Positions 1-5,146 of a stretch of DNA of 5,146 bases are shown one piece after another. Source of the stretch: an uncultured Slackia sp. (lineage in GTDB: Bacteria; Actinomycetota; Coriobacteriia; Coriobacteriales; Eggerthellaceae); contig USEQ01000110.1 of NCBI GenBank assembly GCA_900553655.1, positions 1 through 5,146 of the forward strand. The letters run 5' to 3'. Both the position numbers and the translations under genes were made by a program. Position 1 is the first letter of the stretch. The number at the start of each line of letters is the position of its first letter. The notes below the pieces were generated by a model that was not told the origin of the DNA, searched no databases, and worked only from the letters and a program-made list of their open reading frames with translations.

Positions 1-65
1 CAGTTTGGTAGAGCGCTGCGTTCGGGACGCAGAGGCCGCAGGTTCAAATCCTGTCGTCCCGACCA
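1..65 (+). tRNA. tRNA-Pro, anticodon CGG (5' end cut by window edge)
   Basis: This is the 3' portion of a proline tRNA gene. The anticodon stem is CTGCG (16-20) paired with CGCAG (28-32). The seven-base loop TTCGGGA carries anticodon CGG at 23-25, which reads CCG proline codons. The T arm is GCAGG (38-42), loop TTCAAAT, CCTGT (50-54). The 3' acceptor strand CGTCCCG (55-61) is followed by discriminator A62 and an encoded CCA at 63-65. The window begins at the last base of the 5' D-stem strand, so about 12 bases (5' acceptor strand, linker and most of that D-stem strand) are missing. The absent 5' strand is predicted to read CGGGACG or close to it. No terminator was seen between the tRNA and tatA. 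Confidence 0.95.
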
Positions 66-117
66 TTTCTTTGCAAACACGTTCATGAGCCCACAATTTT
101 CAGTCGGGCATTAGCTT

Positions 118-122
118 GGAGG
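118..122 (+). promoter_or_regulatory. Ribosome binding site of tatA (GGAGG)
   Basis: A full Shine-Dalgarno GGAGG sits five bases before the ATG at 128. An in-frame TTG at 116 overlaps this site, so it cannot be the start served by it. The site therefore fixes the start at 128. Confidence 0.85.
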
Positions 123-127
123 AATTC

Positions 128-397
128 ATGAAAATCTTTGGACTCGGTGTTCCTGAACTTCTTATCATCTTGGCCGTCGCTCTTCTGATTTTCGGTCCCA
201 AGAACCTTCCAAAGCTCGGTAACGCCCTTGGCCGCACGGTGAAGAATCTGCGTGACGGCATGGGTGGCGGCGCGAAGAAGGAAATCGAAGACCTCGACGA
301 CGAAGAGGAAGAGGTCGAAGAGAAACCTGTTCGTAAAAAGAAGGCTGCATCCGCCAAGAAAGCCGCCGCGAAGGCAACTGATTCCGAAGAGGAATAA
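128..397 (+). CDS. tatA: TatA-family twin-arginine translocase subunit
   Basis: This 89-residue protein is a small membrane subunit of the Tat pathway. With TatC it exports folded proteins bearing twin-arginine signal peptides; TatA forms the transport assembly at the cytoplasmic membrane. It has the family layout: a short N-terminus, Pro9-Glu10 leading into one membrane helix (about 9-22), the Phe22-Gly23-Pro24 hinge, and an amphipathic helix (about 27-44) with the LPKLG pattern. A charged cytoplasmic tail follows: acidic at 52-65, Lys/Ala-rich at 66-82, and acidic again at the end. Length is normal for TatA. TatB or TatE is possible on fold alone, but the short length and FGPKNLPKLG hinge favour TatA. 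No tatC or tatB lies in the window, so the partner is elsewhere. Two terminator-like hairpins follow, so tatA is probably transcribed apart from greA, either alone or together with the upstream tRNA. Confidence 0.93.
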   Translation: MKIFGLGVPELLIILAVALLIFGPKNLPKLGNALGRTVKNLRDGMGGGAKKEIEDLDDEEEEVEEKPVRKKKAASAKKAAAKATDSEEE

Positions 398-417
398 GTT
401 CTCGGTTTAGATTCAGC

Positions 418-453
418 AACGGTATGTCGGCGGTTGTCGGCATACCGTTTTTT
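418..453 (+). terminator. Rho-independent terminator after tatA
   Basis: AACGGTATG (418-426) pairs perfectly with CATACCGTT (441-449) across a 14-base loop, and T448-T453 forms a run of six T. It lies 20 bases after the tatA stop. The loop is large, but the nine-pair stem and T run fit an intrinsic terminator. Confidence 0.85.
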
Positions 454-463
454 GGTTTATAGG
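434..463 (+). promoter_or_regulatory. Candidate greA promoter nested in the tatA terminator
   Basis: A possible sigma-70-type promoter: -35 TTGTCG (434-439, four of six to consensus), 18-base spacer, -10 TATAGG (458-463, four of six). Initiation would fall near 470. Weak hexamers such as these arise by chance, so this is a suggestion only. It is listed because greA, behind two terminator-like hairpins, needs a promoter and there is little other room for one. Confidence 0.25.
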
Positions 464-464
464 A

Positions 465-490
465 GCACGCCGTAAGCGTGCCTGTTTTTT
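465..490 (+). terminator. Second terminator-like hairpin, in the greA leader
   Basis: GCACGC (465-470) pairs with GCGTGC (476-481) across loop CGTAA, followed closely by a six-T run (485-490). It begins 11 bases after the T run of the first terminator and ends 18 bases before the greA ATG. It could be a back-up terminator for tatA, or an attenuator in the greA leader if transcription starts upstream of it. Confidence 0.7.
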
Positions 491-508
491 AGGTTAGGTG
501 TTGTTGCA

Positions 509-976
509 ATGGCAAACGAGTACATCCTTACTCCCGAAGGCAAAGAAAAGCTCGAGAAGGAACTCCATTACCTGGAGAATGAAAAGCGCGCCGAAGTGGG
601 CGAGCGCATCAAGGTCGCTCGTGAATTCGGCGATATCTCGGAAAACTCCGAGTATGACGACGCGAAAAACGAGCAGGGCATGGTAGAGGCTCGCATTGCT
701 GAGATCAATCAGATTCTCTCCGAGGCCACCGTTGTTGCTGCTCCTAAAAAGTCCAATAAGGTAACCGTGGGCAGCATCGTCACGGTTGATATGGGCGGTC
801 GCGAGCGCGTTTTCACCATTGTCGGCGCCGCTGAGGCGGATGTTGCCGAAGGGAAGATTTCTAACGAGAGCCCTGTAGGCGCTGCCCTGCTCGGCCATAA
901 GAAGGACGACGTCGTTTCCACGGTCGGACCTACCGGTCGCGAAGTCACGATGTCCATCCTGAAGATTGAGCACTAA
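509..976 (+). CDS. greA: Transcription elongation factor GreA
   Basis: This 155-residue protein is a GreA-type factor. It enters the RNA polymerase secondary channel and stimulates cleavage of backtracked RNA, rescuing arrested complexes. The N-terminal part (about 1-75) is the antiparallel coiled coil. Its tip carries the hallmark GDISENSEYDDAK (41-53), with Asp42 and Glu45 matching the catalytic acidic pair (Asp41 and Glu44 in E. coli numbering). The C-terminal FKBP-like domain (about 83-155) has the family pattern ISNESPVGAALLG. Length is typical (about 158). The ATG at 509 follows a modest AGGTG (496-500) at eight bases. The acidic tip argues against GreB-like or Gfh-type inhibitory paralogues, and the length also argues against GreB. 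lysS follows after 62 bases with no terminator, so the two are probably cotranscribed. Confidence 0.97.
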   Translation: MANEYILTPEGKEKLEKELHYLENEKRAEVGERIKVAREFGDISENSEYDDAKNEQGMVEARIAEINQILSEATVVAAPKKSNKVTVGSIVTVDMGGRERVFTIVGAAEADVAEGKISNESPVGAALLGHKKDDVVSTVGPTGREVTMSILKIEH

Positions 977-1027
977 TTTACGAAAGACTTGCATGCACAT
1001 CGCCTGATGGGCGATTGAGAACGAATG

Positions 1028-1032
1028 AAGGA
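1028..1032 (+). promoter_or_regulatory. Ribosome binding site of lysS (AAGGA)
   Basis: AAGGA lies six bases before the ATG at 1039. It supports that start over the in-frame TTG at 1015, which has no comparable site and falls at the end of a small inverted repeat (ATCGCC 999-1004, GGCGAT 1010-1015). Confidence 0.75.
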
Positions 1033-1038
1033 TGCTTG

Positions 1039-3036
1039 ATGAGCGAAGCCATTATCGAAAACGAGCAGGCCGAAGGCCTCGACACGCTGAATGACGAGCG
1101 TGCCCGCCGCCTTGTCACGCGCATGTCCTACATCGAGGACGGCGTCAATCCGTATCCGGAGCATTCCGAAGTTTCCGACTATGTCGTCGACATCGACGCG
1201 AAATACGCAGACCTTGGAGACGGGGAGAACACCGAAGACATCGTGAAAATCGGCGGCCGCATCGTCGCCAAGCGCGGCCAGGGCAAAATCGTCTTCGTCG
1301 TTTTGCGCGACACCACGGGCGACATTCAGCTGTTCTGCCGCATCAACGACATGGCCGAATCCGATTGGACGTTGCTCGGCCAGCTCGACTTGGGCGATAT
1401 TATCAACGTCGAAGGCGCCGTCGTTCGCACGAAGCGCGGCCAGCTTTCCGTGGCTCCGCGCCAGATCAAGCTTCTCTCCAAGGCGGTTCGCCCTCTTCCT
1501 GAGAAGTTCCACGGTCTCTCCGACAAAGAGACGCGTTATCGTCAACGCTATGTCGACCTGATCGTCAACGAGGACGTGCGCGACACATTCCGTAAACGCT
1601 CCGCTATTCTTTCCGCCTTCCGTCGCTACATGGAAGAAGACGGCTATATGGAGGTCGAGACCCCTATCCTTCAGACCATCCAAGGCGGAGCCACGGCGAA
1701 GCCGTTTATCACGCATTTCAACGCGCTCGATCAGGAATGCTACCTGCGCATTGCGACCGAGCTGCACTTGAAGCGCCTGCTGGTAGGCGGTTTTGAGCGC
1801 GTGTTCGAAATCGGGCGTATTTTCCGCAACGAGGGTATGGACCTTACGCATAACCCCGAATTCACCACCATGGAGGCCTATCGCGCCTACTCCGACCTTG
1901 AAGGCATGAAGGAGCTTGCGGAGGGCGTTATCAAGGCTGCGGCTCGTGCCATCGGTCTTGAAGGGGCCATTCTTTACCAGGATCAGGAGATCGACCTGTT
2001 CGGCGCGTGGCCGAGCCGTCCTATGACCGAGATCGTCTCCGACGTCTTGGGTGAAAACGTCACCATGGACACGCCTGTAGAAGAGCTTGCCGCTCATGCG
2101 AAAAAGCACGGCATCGAGGTTAAAAGCGACTGGGGTCCGGGCAAAATCATCGCCGAGATCTATGACGAAATCGGCGAGGATTCCATCGTGAATCCCACCT
2201 TCGTCTGCGACTATCCGGTCGAGGTGAGCCCTCTTGCCAAGCGCAACGAGGAAGATCCGCGCTTGACCCATCGCTTTGAGCTCGTCATTGCCGGTCACGA
2301 ATACGCCAATGCGTTCTCCGAACTCAACGACCCGGTTGATCAGGCCGAGCGTTTCGCCCGCCAGATGGAGGAGAAGGCCGAAGGCGACGACGAGGCTATG
2401 GAATACGACGAAGATTACGTGCGCGCTCTCGAGTACGGCATGCCCCCTGCGGGCGGCATCGGCATCGGCATTGACCGTGTGGTCATGCTGCTGACGAACT
2501 CCGCCAGCATCCGCGACGTGCTGCTGTTCCCGCATATGCGTCCTGAAGGCAAGAAGAAGCTCGGTGCTTCTGCGTCTGCTGCAGGCGAGCAGTCCGCTCA
2601 AAACGAGGTCTCTTCGAACGCGTACGCGCCTAACAAGGTCCCGACTGTCGATTATTCCAAAATCGCTGTCGAGCCTCTGTTCGAAGAGTTCGTCGATTTC
2701 GACACGTTCTGCAAGTCCGATTTCCGCGCCGTGAAGGTGAAAGAATGCGTTGCGGTGCCCAAGAGCAAGAAGCTTCTGCAGTTCACCTTGGATGATGGCA
2801 CGGGCGAAGACCGCACGATTCTTTCCGGAATCCATACGTATTATGAGCCGGAGGATCTGGTGGGCCGTACGCTTATCGCAATCACCAATTTGCCTCCGCG
2901 CAAGATGATGGGCATCGAATCCTGCGGCATGATTATCAGCGCCGTGCATGAGGAGGCTGTAGGCGAAGAGTCTGAAGAGCGCCTCAACGTGCTTATGCTC
3001 GATGATTCCATTCCCGCTGGCGCGAAGCTGTACTAG
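1039..3036 (+). CDS. lysS: Lysyl-tRNA synthetase, class II, with C-terminal EMAPII/MetRS-like tRNA-binding domain
   Basis: This 665-residue enzyme charges tRNA-Lys with lysine using ATP. Residues about 69-155 form the N-terminal OB-fold anticodon-binding domain. The class IIb catalytic core follows: motif 1 around VETP (206-209), motif 2 with FRNE (262-265), and motif 3 GGIGIGIDR (472-480) ending in Arg480. The core closes with LLFPHMRPE (495-503), where ordinary bacterial LysRS (about 500 residues) ends. Here the frame continues through an Ala/Ser/Asn-rich linker (about 504-545) into a domain at about 550-650. That domain resembles the MetRS C-terminus, Trbp111 and EMAPII: FDTFCKSDFRAVKV, KKLLQFTLDDG, ILSGI, YYEPEDLVG and NLPPRKMMGIES. 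It is an OB fold that binds tRNA without strong sequence preference. No stop or frame change separates the two parts. A strong terminator follows. Confidence 0.96.
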   Translation: MSEAIIENEQAEGLDTLNDERARRLVTRMSYIEDGVNPYPEHSEVSDYVVDIDAKYADLGDGENTEDIVKIGGRIVAKRGQGKIVFVVLRDTTGDIQLFCRINDMAESDWTLLGQLDLGDIINVEGAVVRTKRGQLSVAPRQIKLLSKAVRPLPEKFHGLSDKETRYRQRYVDLIVNEDVRDTFRKRSAILSAFRRYMEEDGYMEVETPILQTIQGGATAKPFITHFNALDQECYLRIATELHLKRLLVGGFERVFEIGRIFRNEGMDLTHNPEFTTMEAYRAYSDLEGMKELAEGVIKAAARAIGLEGAILYQDQEIDLFGAWPSRPMTEIVSDVLGENVTMDTPVEELAAHAKKHGIEVKSDWGPGKIIAEIYDEIGEDSIVNPTFVCDYPVEVSPLAKRNEEDPRLTHRFELVIAGHEYANAFSELNDPVDQAERFARQMEEKAEGDDEAMEYDEDYVRALEYGMPPAGGIGIGIDRVVMLLTNSASIRDVLLFPHMRPEGKKKLGASASAAGEQSAQNEVSSNAYAPNKVPTVDYSKIAVEPLFEEFVDFDTFCKSDFRAVKVKECVAVPKSKKLLQFTLDDGTGEDRTILSGIHTYYEPEDLVGRTLIAITNLPPRKMMGIESCGMIISAVHEEAVGEESEERLNVLMLDDSIPAGAKLY

Positions 3037-3130
3037 GCTTGCTTGAGCTGCGTCCATATATGACGTGCTGTATGCTGTGACGGGAATTGCGGTGCGTGAG
3101 CGCTTGCTCCAATGCCTATAGGGTGTTTTC

Positions 3131-3165
3131 CAAAAGGCCTGGCGTTTCGTTCGCCGGGCCTTTTG
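3131..3165 (+). terminator. Rho-independent terminator after lysS
   Basis: CAAAAGGCCTGGCG (3131-3144) pairs with CGCCGGGCCTTTTG (3152-3165) across a seven-base loop. This gives 14 pairs, one of them T-G. The run of A on the left and T on the right is built into the stem, so the element may also stop transcription from the other strand. It lies 94 bases after the lysS stop and separates lysS from clpC. Confidence 0.92.
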
Positions 3166-3265
3166 AGTACAGAGGCATCCCAAAACACGGCATGCACGCT
3201 TCGCTCTAAAGAAAAGGAAAGCGTGTGGATGCGATGTAACGAAATGGCATCGACGCGCTTGCGTA

Positions 3266-3292
3266 TTGGCACTCGTTCTGCATGAGTGCTAG
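3266..3292 (+). promoter_or_regulatory. CIRCE operator (HrcA binding site) of clpC
   Basis: TTGGCACTC (3266-3274), nine bases, then GAGTGCTAG (3284-3292). The CIRCE consensus is TTAGCACTC-N9-GAGTGCTAA. The spacing is exact and 16 of 18 arm positions match; the two differences are A to G at arm position 3 on the left and at the last position on the right. CIRCE is bound by the heat-shock repressor HrcA, whose activity depends on GroEL. It is best known in front of groESL and dnaK operons. Here it lies about 110 bases upstream of clpC, the only gene it faces. Confidence 0.93.
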
Positions 3293-3295
3293 GAT
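3266..3295 (+). promoter_or_regulatory. Probable clpC promoter overlapping CIRCE
   Basis: -35 TTGGCA (3266-3271, five of six to TTGACA), 18-base spacer, -10 TAGGAT (3290-3295, four of six to TATAAT). Initiation is predicted near 3301-3303, giving a leader of about 100 bases. The -35 is the start of the left CIRCE arm and the -10 overlaps the end of the right arm, so bound HrcA would cover the promoter. Hexamer choice is inferred by eye. Confidence 0.65.
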
Positions 3296-3358
3296 TATGC
3301 AGAATTACGTTAGAGTTTCACCGAGCTGTACAGCGAGGGCGTTCGGGGTCGTTCGTTG

Positions 3359-3372
3359 CGAGCGATCGCTCG
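3359..3372. repeat. Perfect 14-base palindrome in the clpC leader
   Basis: CGAGCGATCGCTCG reads the same on both strands. It overlaps a second palindrome, CGCTCGAGCG (3367-3376), so CGAGCG occurs at 3359 and 3371 with its inverse at 3367. It lies downstream of the predicted start site, 31 bases before the clpC ATG. As RNA it could fold as CGAGC-GATC-GCTCG. It could be an operator for an unknown dimeric regulator or a leader hairpin. It does not fit the CtsR direct-repeat site, nor the remembered spacing of the ClgR site. Confidence 0.5.
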
Positions 3373-3381
3373 AGCGCAGCA

Positions 3382-3403
3382 CGTTTGAGAAACGGGGCCG
3401 TTT
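3382..3403 (+). promoter_or_regulatory. Competing small hairpins at the clpC ribosome binding region
   Basis: Three short arms, CGTTT (3382-3386), AAACG (3390-3394) and CGTTT (3399-3403), mean the middle arm can pair with either neighbour. The second hairpin touches the ATG at 3404 and would place the only SD-like bases, GGGG (3394-3397), in its stem and loop. Stems are only five pairs, so any control role is speculative. Confidence 0.35.
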
Positions 3404-5146
3404 ATGGCATTCGAAAAATTTACCGATAAAGCGCGCCATGTGCTCGTGCTTGCCCAGGAGGAGGCTCGTTCCTTGAGTCAGCCTCATGTGGGCAGCGAGC
3501 ATCTGCTGCTTGGCTTGGCCAAAGAACCCGAAGGTATGGCGTCGCAAGCGCTTGAGCACGTCGGCGTGACCTACGAGGGAGCTCTCAAGGTCATTCGCGA
3601 GATGAACGAGTCTACCAAGGCATCCAGTCCGGTCGATCATCTTTCGTTCAGTCCGCGCGTCAAAAGAATTCTGGAGCATTCTCTGCGCGAGGCCATGCAG
3701 ATGGGGCAGAGCTATATTTCAACCGAGCATTTGCTGCTGGGTATTATTCGCGAAGGCGAAGGCGGCGCGATAGACGCGCTTGCCAAGCTCGATGTCTCGG
3801 TCGACAAGGTTCGTTCTGCGTTGAACGACCTTGTGGGACAGCCCACGCCGGTCGCTGCGGGCCTGCCGTTCTTCGGTGGCGGTGAGCCTCAGACGGAATC
3901 CAGCATGTTGGAGGAATTCGGTACCGACTTGACGGAAAAGGCGCGCAAGGGCAGGCTCGATCCGGTTATCGGGCGTGCTGCTGAAATCGAGCGCGTGATG
4001 CAGGTGCTTTCACGCCGTCAAAAGAACAATCCTCTGCTCGTCGGCGAGCCGGGCGTTGGCAAGACGGCGGTCGTCGAGGGTTTGGCGCAGTTGATCGTGG
4101 CCGACCAGGTCCCGGATATCATTCGCGGTAAGCGTGTAGTGACGCTTGATGTTTCGGCGCTGGTCGCCGGCAGCAAGTATCGCGGTGAATTCGAGGAACG
4201 CCTGAAGAAGGTCATCAAAGAAGTCGTCAAAGACGGCAATACCATTCTTTTCATCGACGAGATGCATACCATCATCGGCGCAGGTTCGGCCGAGGGCTCT
4301 ATCGATGCCGCCGCTATTCTGAAGCCGCCCCTGTCGCGCGGCGAGATTCAGGTCATTGGCGCTACCACCATCGAGGAATATCGCAAGCATCTTGAGAAAG
4401 ATTCGGCGCTCGAACGACGCTTCCAGACCATTGTGGTGGGCGAGCCGAACGAAGAGCAGGCCATTCGCATTCTCGACGGTTTGCGGGATCGTTACGAGGC
4501 GCATCACCACGTGCGGTTCTCCGACGAGGCTCTTCATGCCGCGGTGAAGCTTTCCAGCCGCTACATCCAGGATCGTTTCCTGCCGGACAAGGCCATCGAC
4601 GTTCTTGACGAAGCGGGCGCGCGCATGCGCATTCGCAACCGCGTGCTTCCCGACGAGGTTCGTGCCATCGATGACGAACTGCGCGCCCTGCGCACGGAGA
4701 AGGAAGAAGCCATTTCCGCGCAGGACTACGAACGCGCCGCATCGCTGCGCGATAAGGAAAAGGACATCCTTGTTCGTCGCGAGGAGGCCGAAAAGAAGCT
4801 TTCCGAAGAGGCGGACCGTGCGACCTCCGAGGTCACCGAGGCGGAGATTGCCGATGTGGTGAGCATGTCCACGGGCGTTCCTGTCAGCAACCTCACCGAG
4901 GCCGAGACCGAGAAGCTTCTGCGCATGGAAGGCGTTTTGCACGAGCGTATCATTGGTCAGGAAGAGGCGGTCACGGCGCTTTCGAAGGCAATCCGCCGCA
5001 GCCGAAGCGGCCTGAAAGACCCCAAACGTCCTGCCGGTTCCTTCATCTTCCTGGGCCCGTCGGGCGTGGGTAAGACGGAGCTTTCCAAGGCGCTTGCCGA
5101 GTTTCTTTTCAATAGCGAAGAAGCGCTCATTTCGTTCGACATGTCC
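3404..5146 (+). CDS. clpC: ATP-dependent Clp protease ATP-binding subunit ClpC (3' end beyond window)
   Basis: The first 581 residues are present; the family usually has about 810-860. ClpC is a hexameric AAA+ unfoldase that feeds proteins to the ClpP chamber. The N-domain has two Clp-N repeats (about 3-65 and 82-143). A Gly/Pro-containing linker leads to AAA module 1: Walker A GEPGVGKT (214-221), Walker B ILFIDE (281-286) and arginine pair 338-339. The middle domain carries the UVR-like coiled segment (about 422-470) that separates ClpC from ClpA and ClpB. Module 2 starts with Walker A GPSGVGKT (551-558) and the window ends shortly after. Glu32 and Glu108 match the B. subtilis phospho-arginine-binding glutamates (Glu32, Glu106). 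The start is fixed by the conserved [11 protein letters not shown] opening, although the ribosome binding site is weak. Expression is probably HrcA-controlled through the upstream CIRCE site. Confidence 0.97.
   Translation, partial: MAFEKFTDKARHVLVLAQEEARSLSQPHVGSEHLLLGLAKEPEGMASQALEHVGVTYEGALKVIREMNESTKASSPVDHLSFSPRVKRILEHSLREAMQMGQSYISTEHLLLGIIREGEGGAIDALAKLDVSVDKVRSALNDLVGQPTPVAAGLPFFGGGEPQTESSMLEEFGTDLTEKARKGRLDPVIGRAAEIERVMQVLSRRQKNNPLLVGEPGVGKTAVVEGLAQLIVADQVPDIIRGKRVVTLDVSALVAGSKYRGEFEERLKKVIKEVVKDGNTILFIDEMHTIIGAGSAEGSIDAAAILKPPLSRGEIQVIGATTIEEYRKHLEKDSALERRFQTIVVGEPNEEQAIRILDGLRDRYEAHHHVRFSDEALHAAVKLSSRYIQDRFLPDKAIDVLDEAGARMRIRNRVLPDEVRAIDDELRALRTEKEEAISAQDYERAASLRDKEKDILVRREEAEKKLSEEADRATSEVTEAEIADVVSMSTGVPVSNLTEAETEKLLRMEGVLHERIIGQEEAVTALSKAIRRSRSGLKDPKRPAGSFIFLGPSGVGKTELSKALAEFLFNSEEALISFDMS

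Larger units (their letters stand above)
3037..3403. other. Intergenic region between lysS and clpC
   Basis: No convincing gene was found in these 367 bases on either strand. Open frames here lack a ribosome binding site and any recognisable protein pattern. In order, the region holds about 94 bases with no clear signal, the lysS terminator (3131-3165), about 100 bases with weak inverted repeats (GCATCC 3175-3180 with GGATGC 3227-3232; CACGCTT 3195-3201 with AAGCGTG 3219-3225), the CIRCE operator and promoter (3266-3295), and a leader of about 100 bases with a perfect palindrome and competing small hairpins up to the clpC ATG. Confidence 0.8.

Noticed and set aside
66..117. Promoter for tatA (TTGCAA at 71-76 with CACAAT at 92-97).
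   Set aside because: The spacer is only 15 bases and the -10 match is weak. Cotranscription with the tRNA is equally possible.
116..127. TTG at 116 as an alternative tatA start.
   Set aside because: It overlaps the Shine-Dalgarno sequence itself and would add four residues not expected before the TatA helix; the ATG at 128 is properly spaced.
1..127. tRNA-Pro 3' end as an integration (att) site.
   Set aside because: No integrase gene and no second copy of the tRNA 3' end were seen in the window, and the genes downstream are ordinary housekeeping genes.
999..1015. ATCGCC-TGATG-GGCGAT hairpin between greA and lysS as a terminator or riboswitch.
   Set aside because: Only six pairs, no T run after it, and no resemblance to a T-box or L-box element. 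It is too small to assign a role.
1015..1038. TTG at 1015 as an alternative lysS start.
   Set aside because: It has no ribosome binding site, whereas AAGGA at 1028-1032 serves the ATG at 1039.
973..3183. Very long antisense open frame (736 codons) on the - strand across lysS.
   Set aside because: It mirrors lysS almost exactly, has no ribosome binding site or recognisable domain, and runs through the lysS terminator. Antisense frames this long are common opposite GC-rich coding genes because of codon bias.
3033..3272. Possible 79-residue - strand gene in the lysS-clpC gap.
   Set aside because: It spans the terminator and runs into the CIRCE site, has no ribosome binding site, and has no recognisable motif.
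3362..3369. GCGATCGC, the HIP1 octamer of cyanobacteria.
   Set aside because: A single copy inside a larger palindrome. The genes and the CIRCE-clpC arrangement do not point to a cyanobacterium.
4010..4942. Antisense open frame of 310 codons inside clpC.
   Set aside because: It lies wholly opposite conserved ClpC sequence and its translation has no recognisable family pattern. It is best explained as a codon-bias shadow.

Overview
The window looks like a chromosomal housekeeping segment of a moderately GC-rich actinobacterium. The best guess is a member of the Coriobacteriia (Eggerthellaceae-like: Eggerthella, Slackia and relatives). Three things suggest this: the style of the TatA and ClpC proteins, ClpC resembling the actinobacterial ClpC1 type, and a HrcA/CIRCE operator in front of clpC. 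This placement rests on remembered family sequences, not on a search. No mobile element, CRISPR array or integrase was seen.

Layout, left to right, all on the + strand: the 3' part of a tRNA-Pro(CGG) gene (1-65); tatA (128-397), a membrane component of twin-arginine export; two terminator-like hairpins in tandem (418-453 and 465-490); greA (509-976), a transcript-cleavage factor; lysS (1039-3036), a class II lysyl-tRNA synthetase with an extra C-terminal tRNA-binding domain of the MetRS/EMAPII/Trbp111 type; a strong terminator (3131-3165); a 367-base intergenic region holding the clpC control region; and the first 581 codons of clpC (3404 to the window end), an AAA+ unfoldase of the ClpCP protease. 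greA and lysS are 62 bases apart with no terminator between them and probably form one transcription unit. clpC is separate.

The clearest regulatory signal is a near-consensus CIRCE operator at 3266-3292 (16 of 18 arm positions match). It overlaps both hexamers of a plausible clpC promoter, so clpC is probably repressed by HrcA and released on heat or protein-folding stress. In Firmicutes the greA-lysS-clpC neighbourhood usually also holds ctsR-mcsA-mcsB. Those genes are absent between lysS and clpC here.

Nothing in the window amounts to a clearly new biological system. The points most worth following are the LysRS plus tRNA-binding-domain fusion, the CIRCE/promoter overlap at clpC, the hairpin and palindrome features of the clpC leader, and the tandem terminator with a possible nested promoter ahead of greA.
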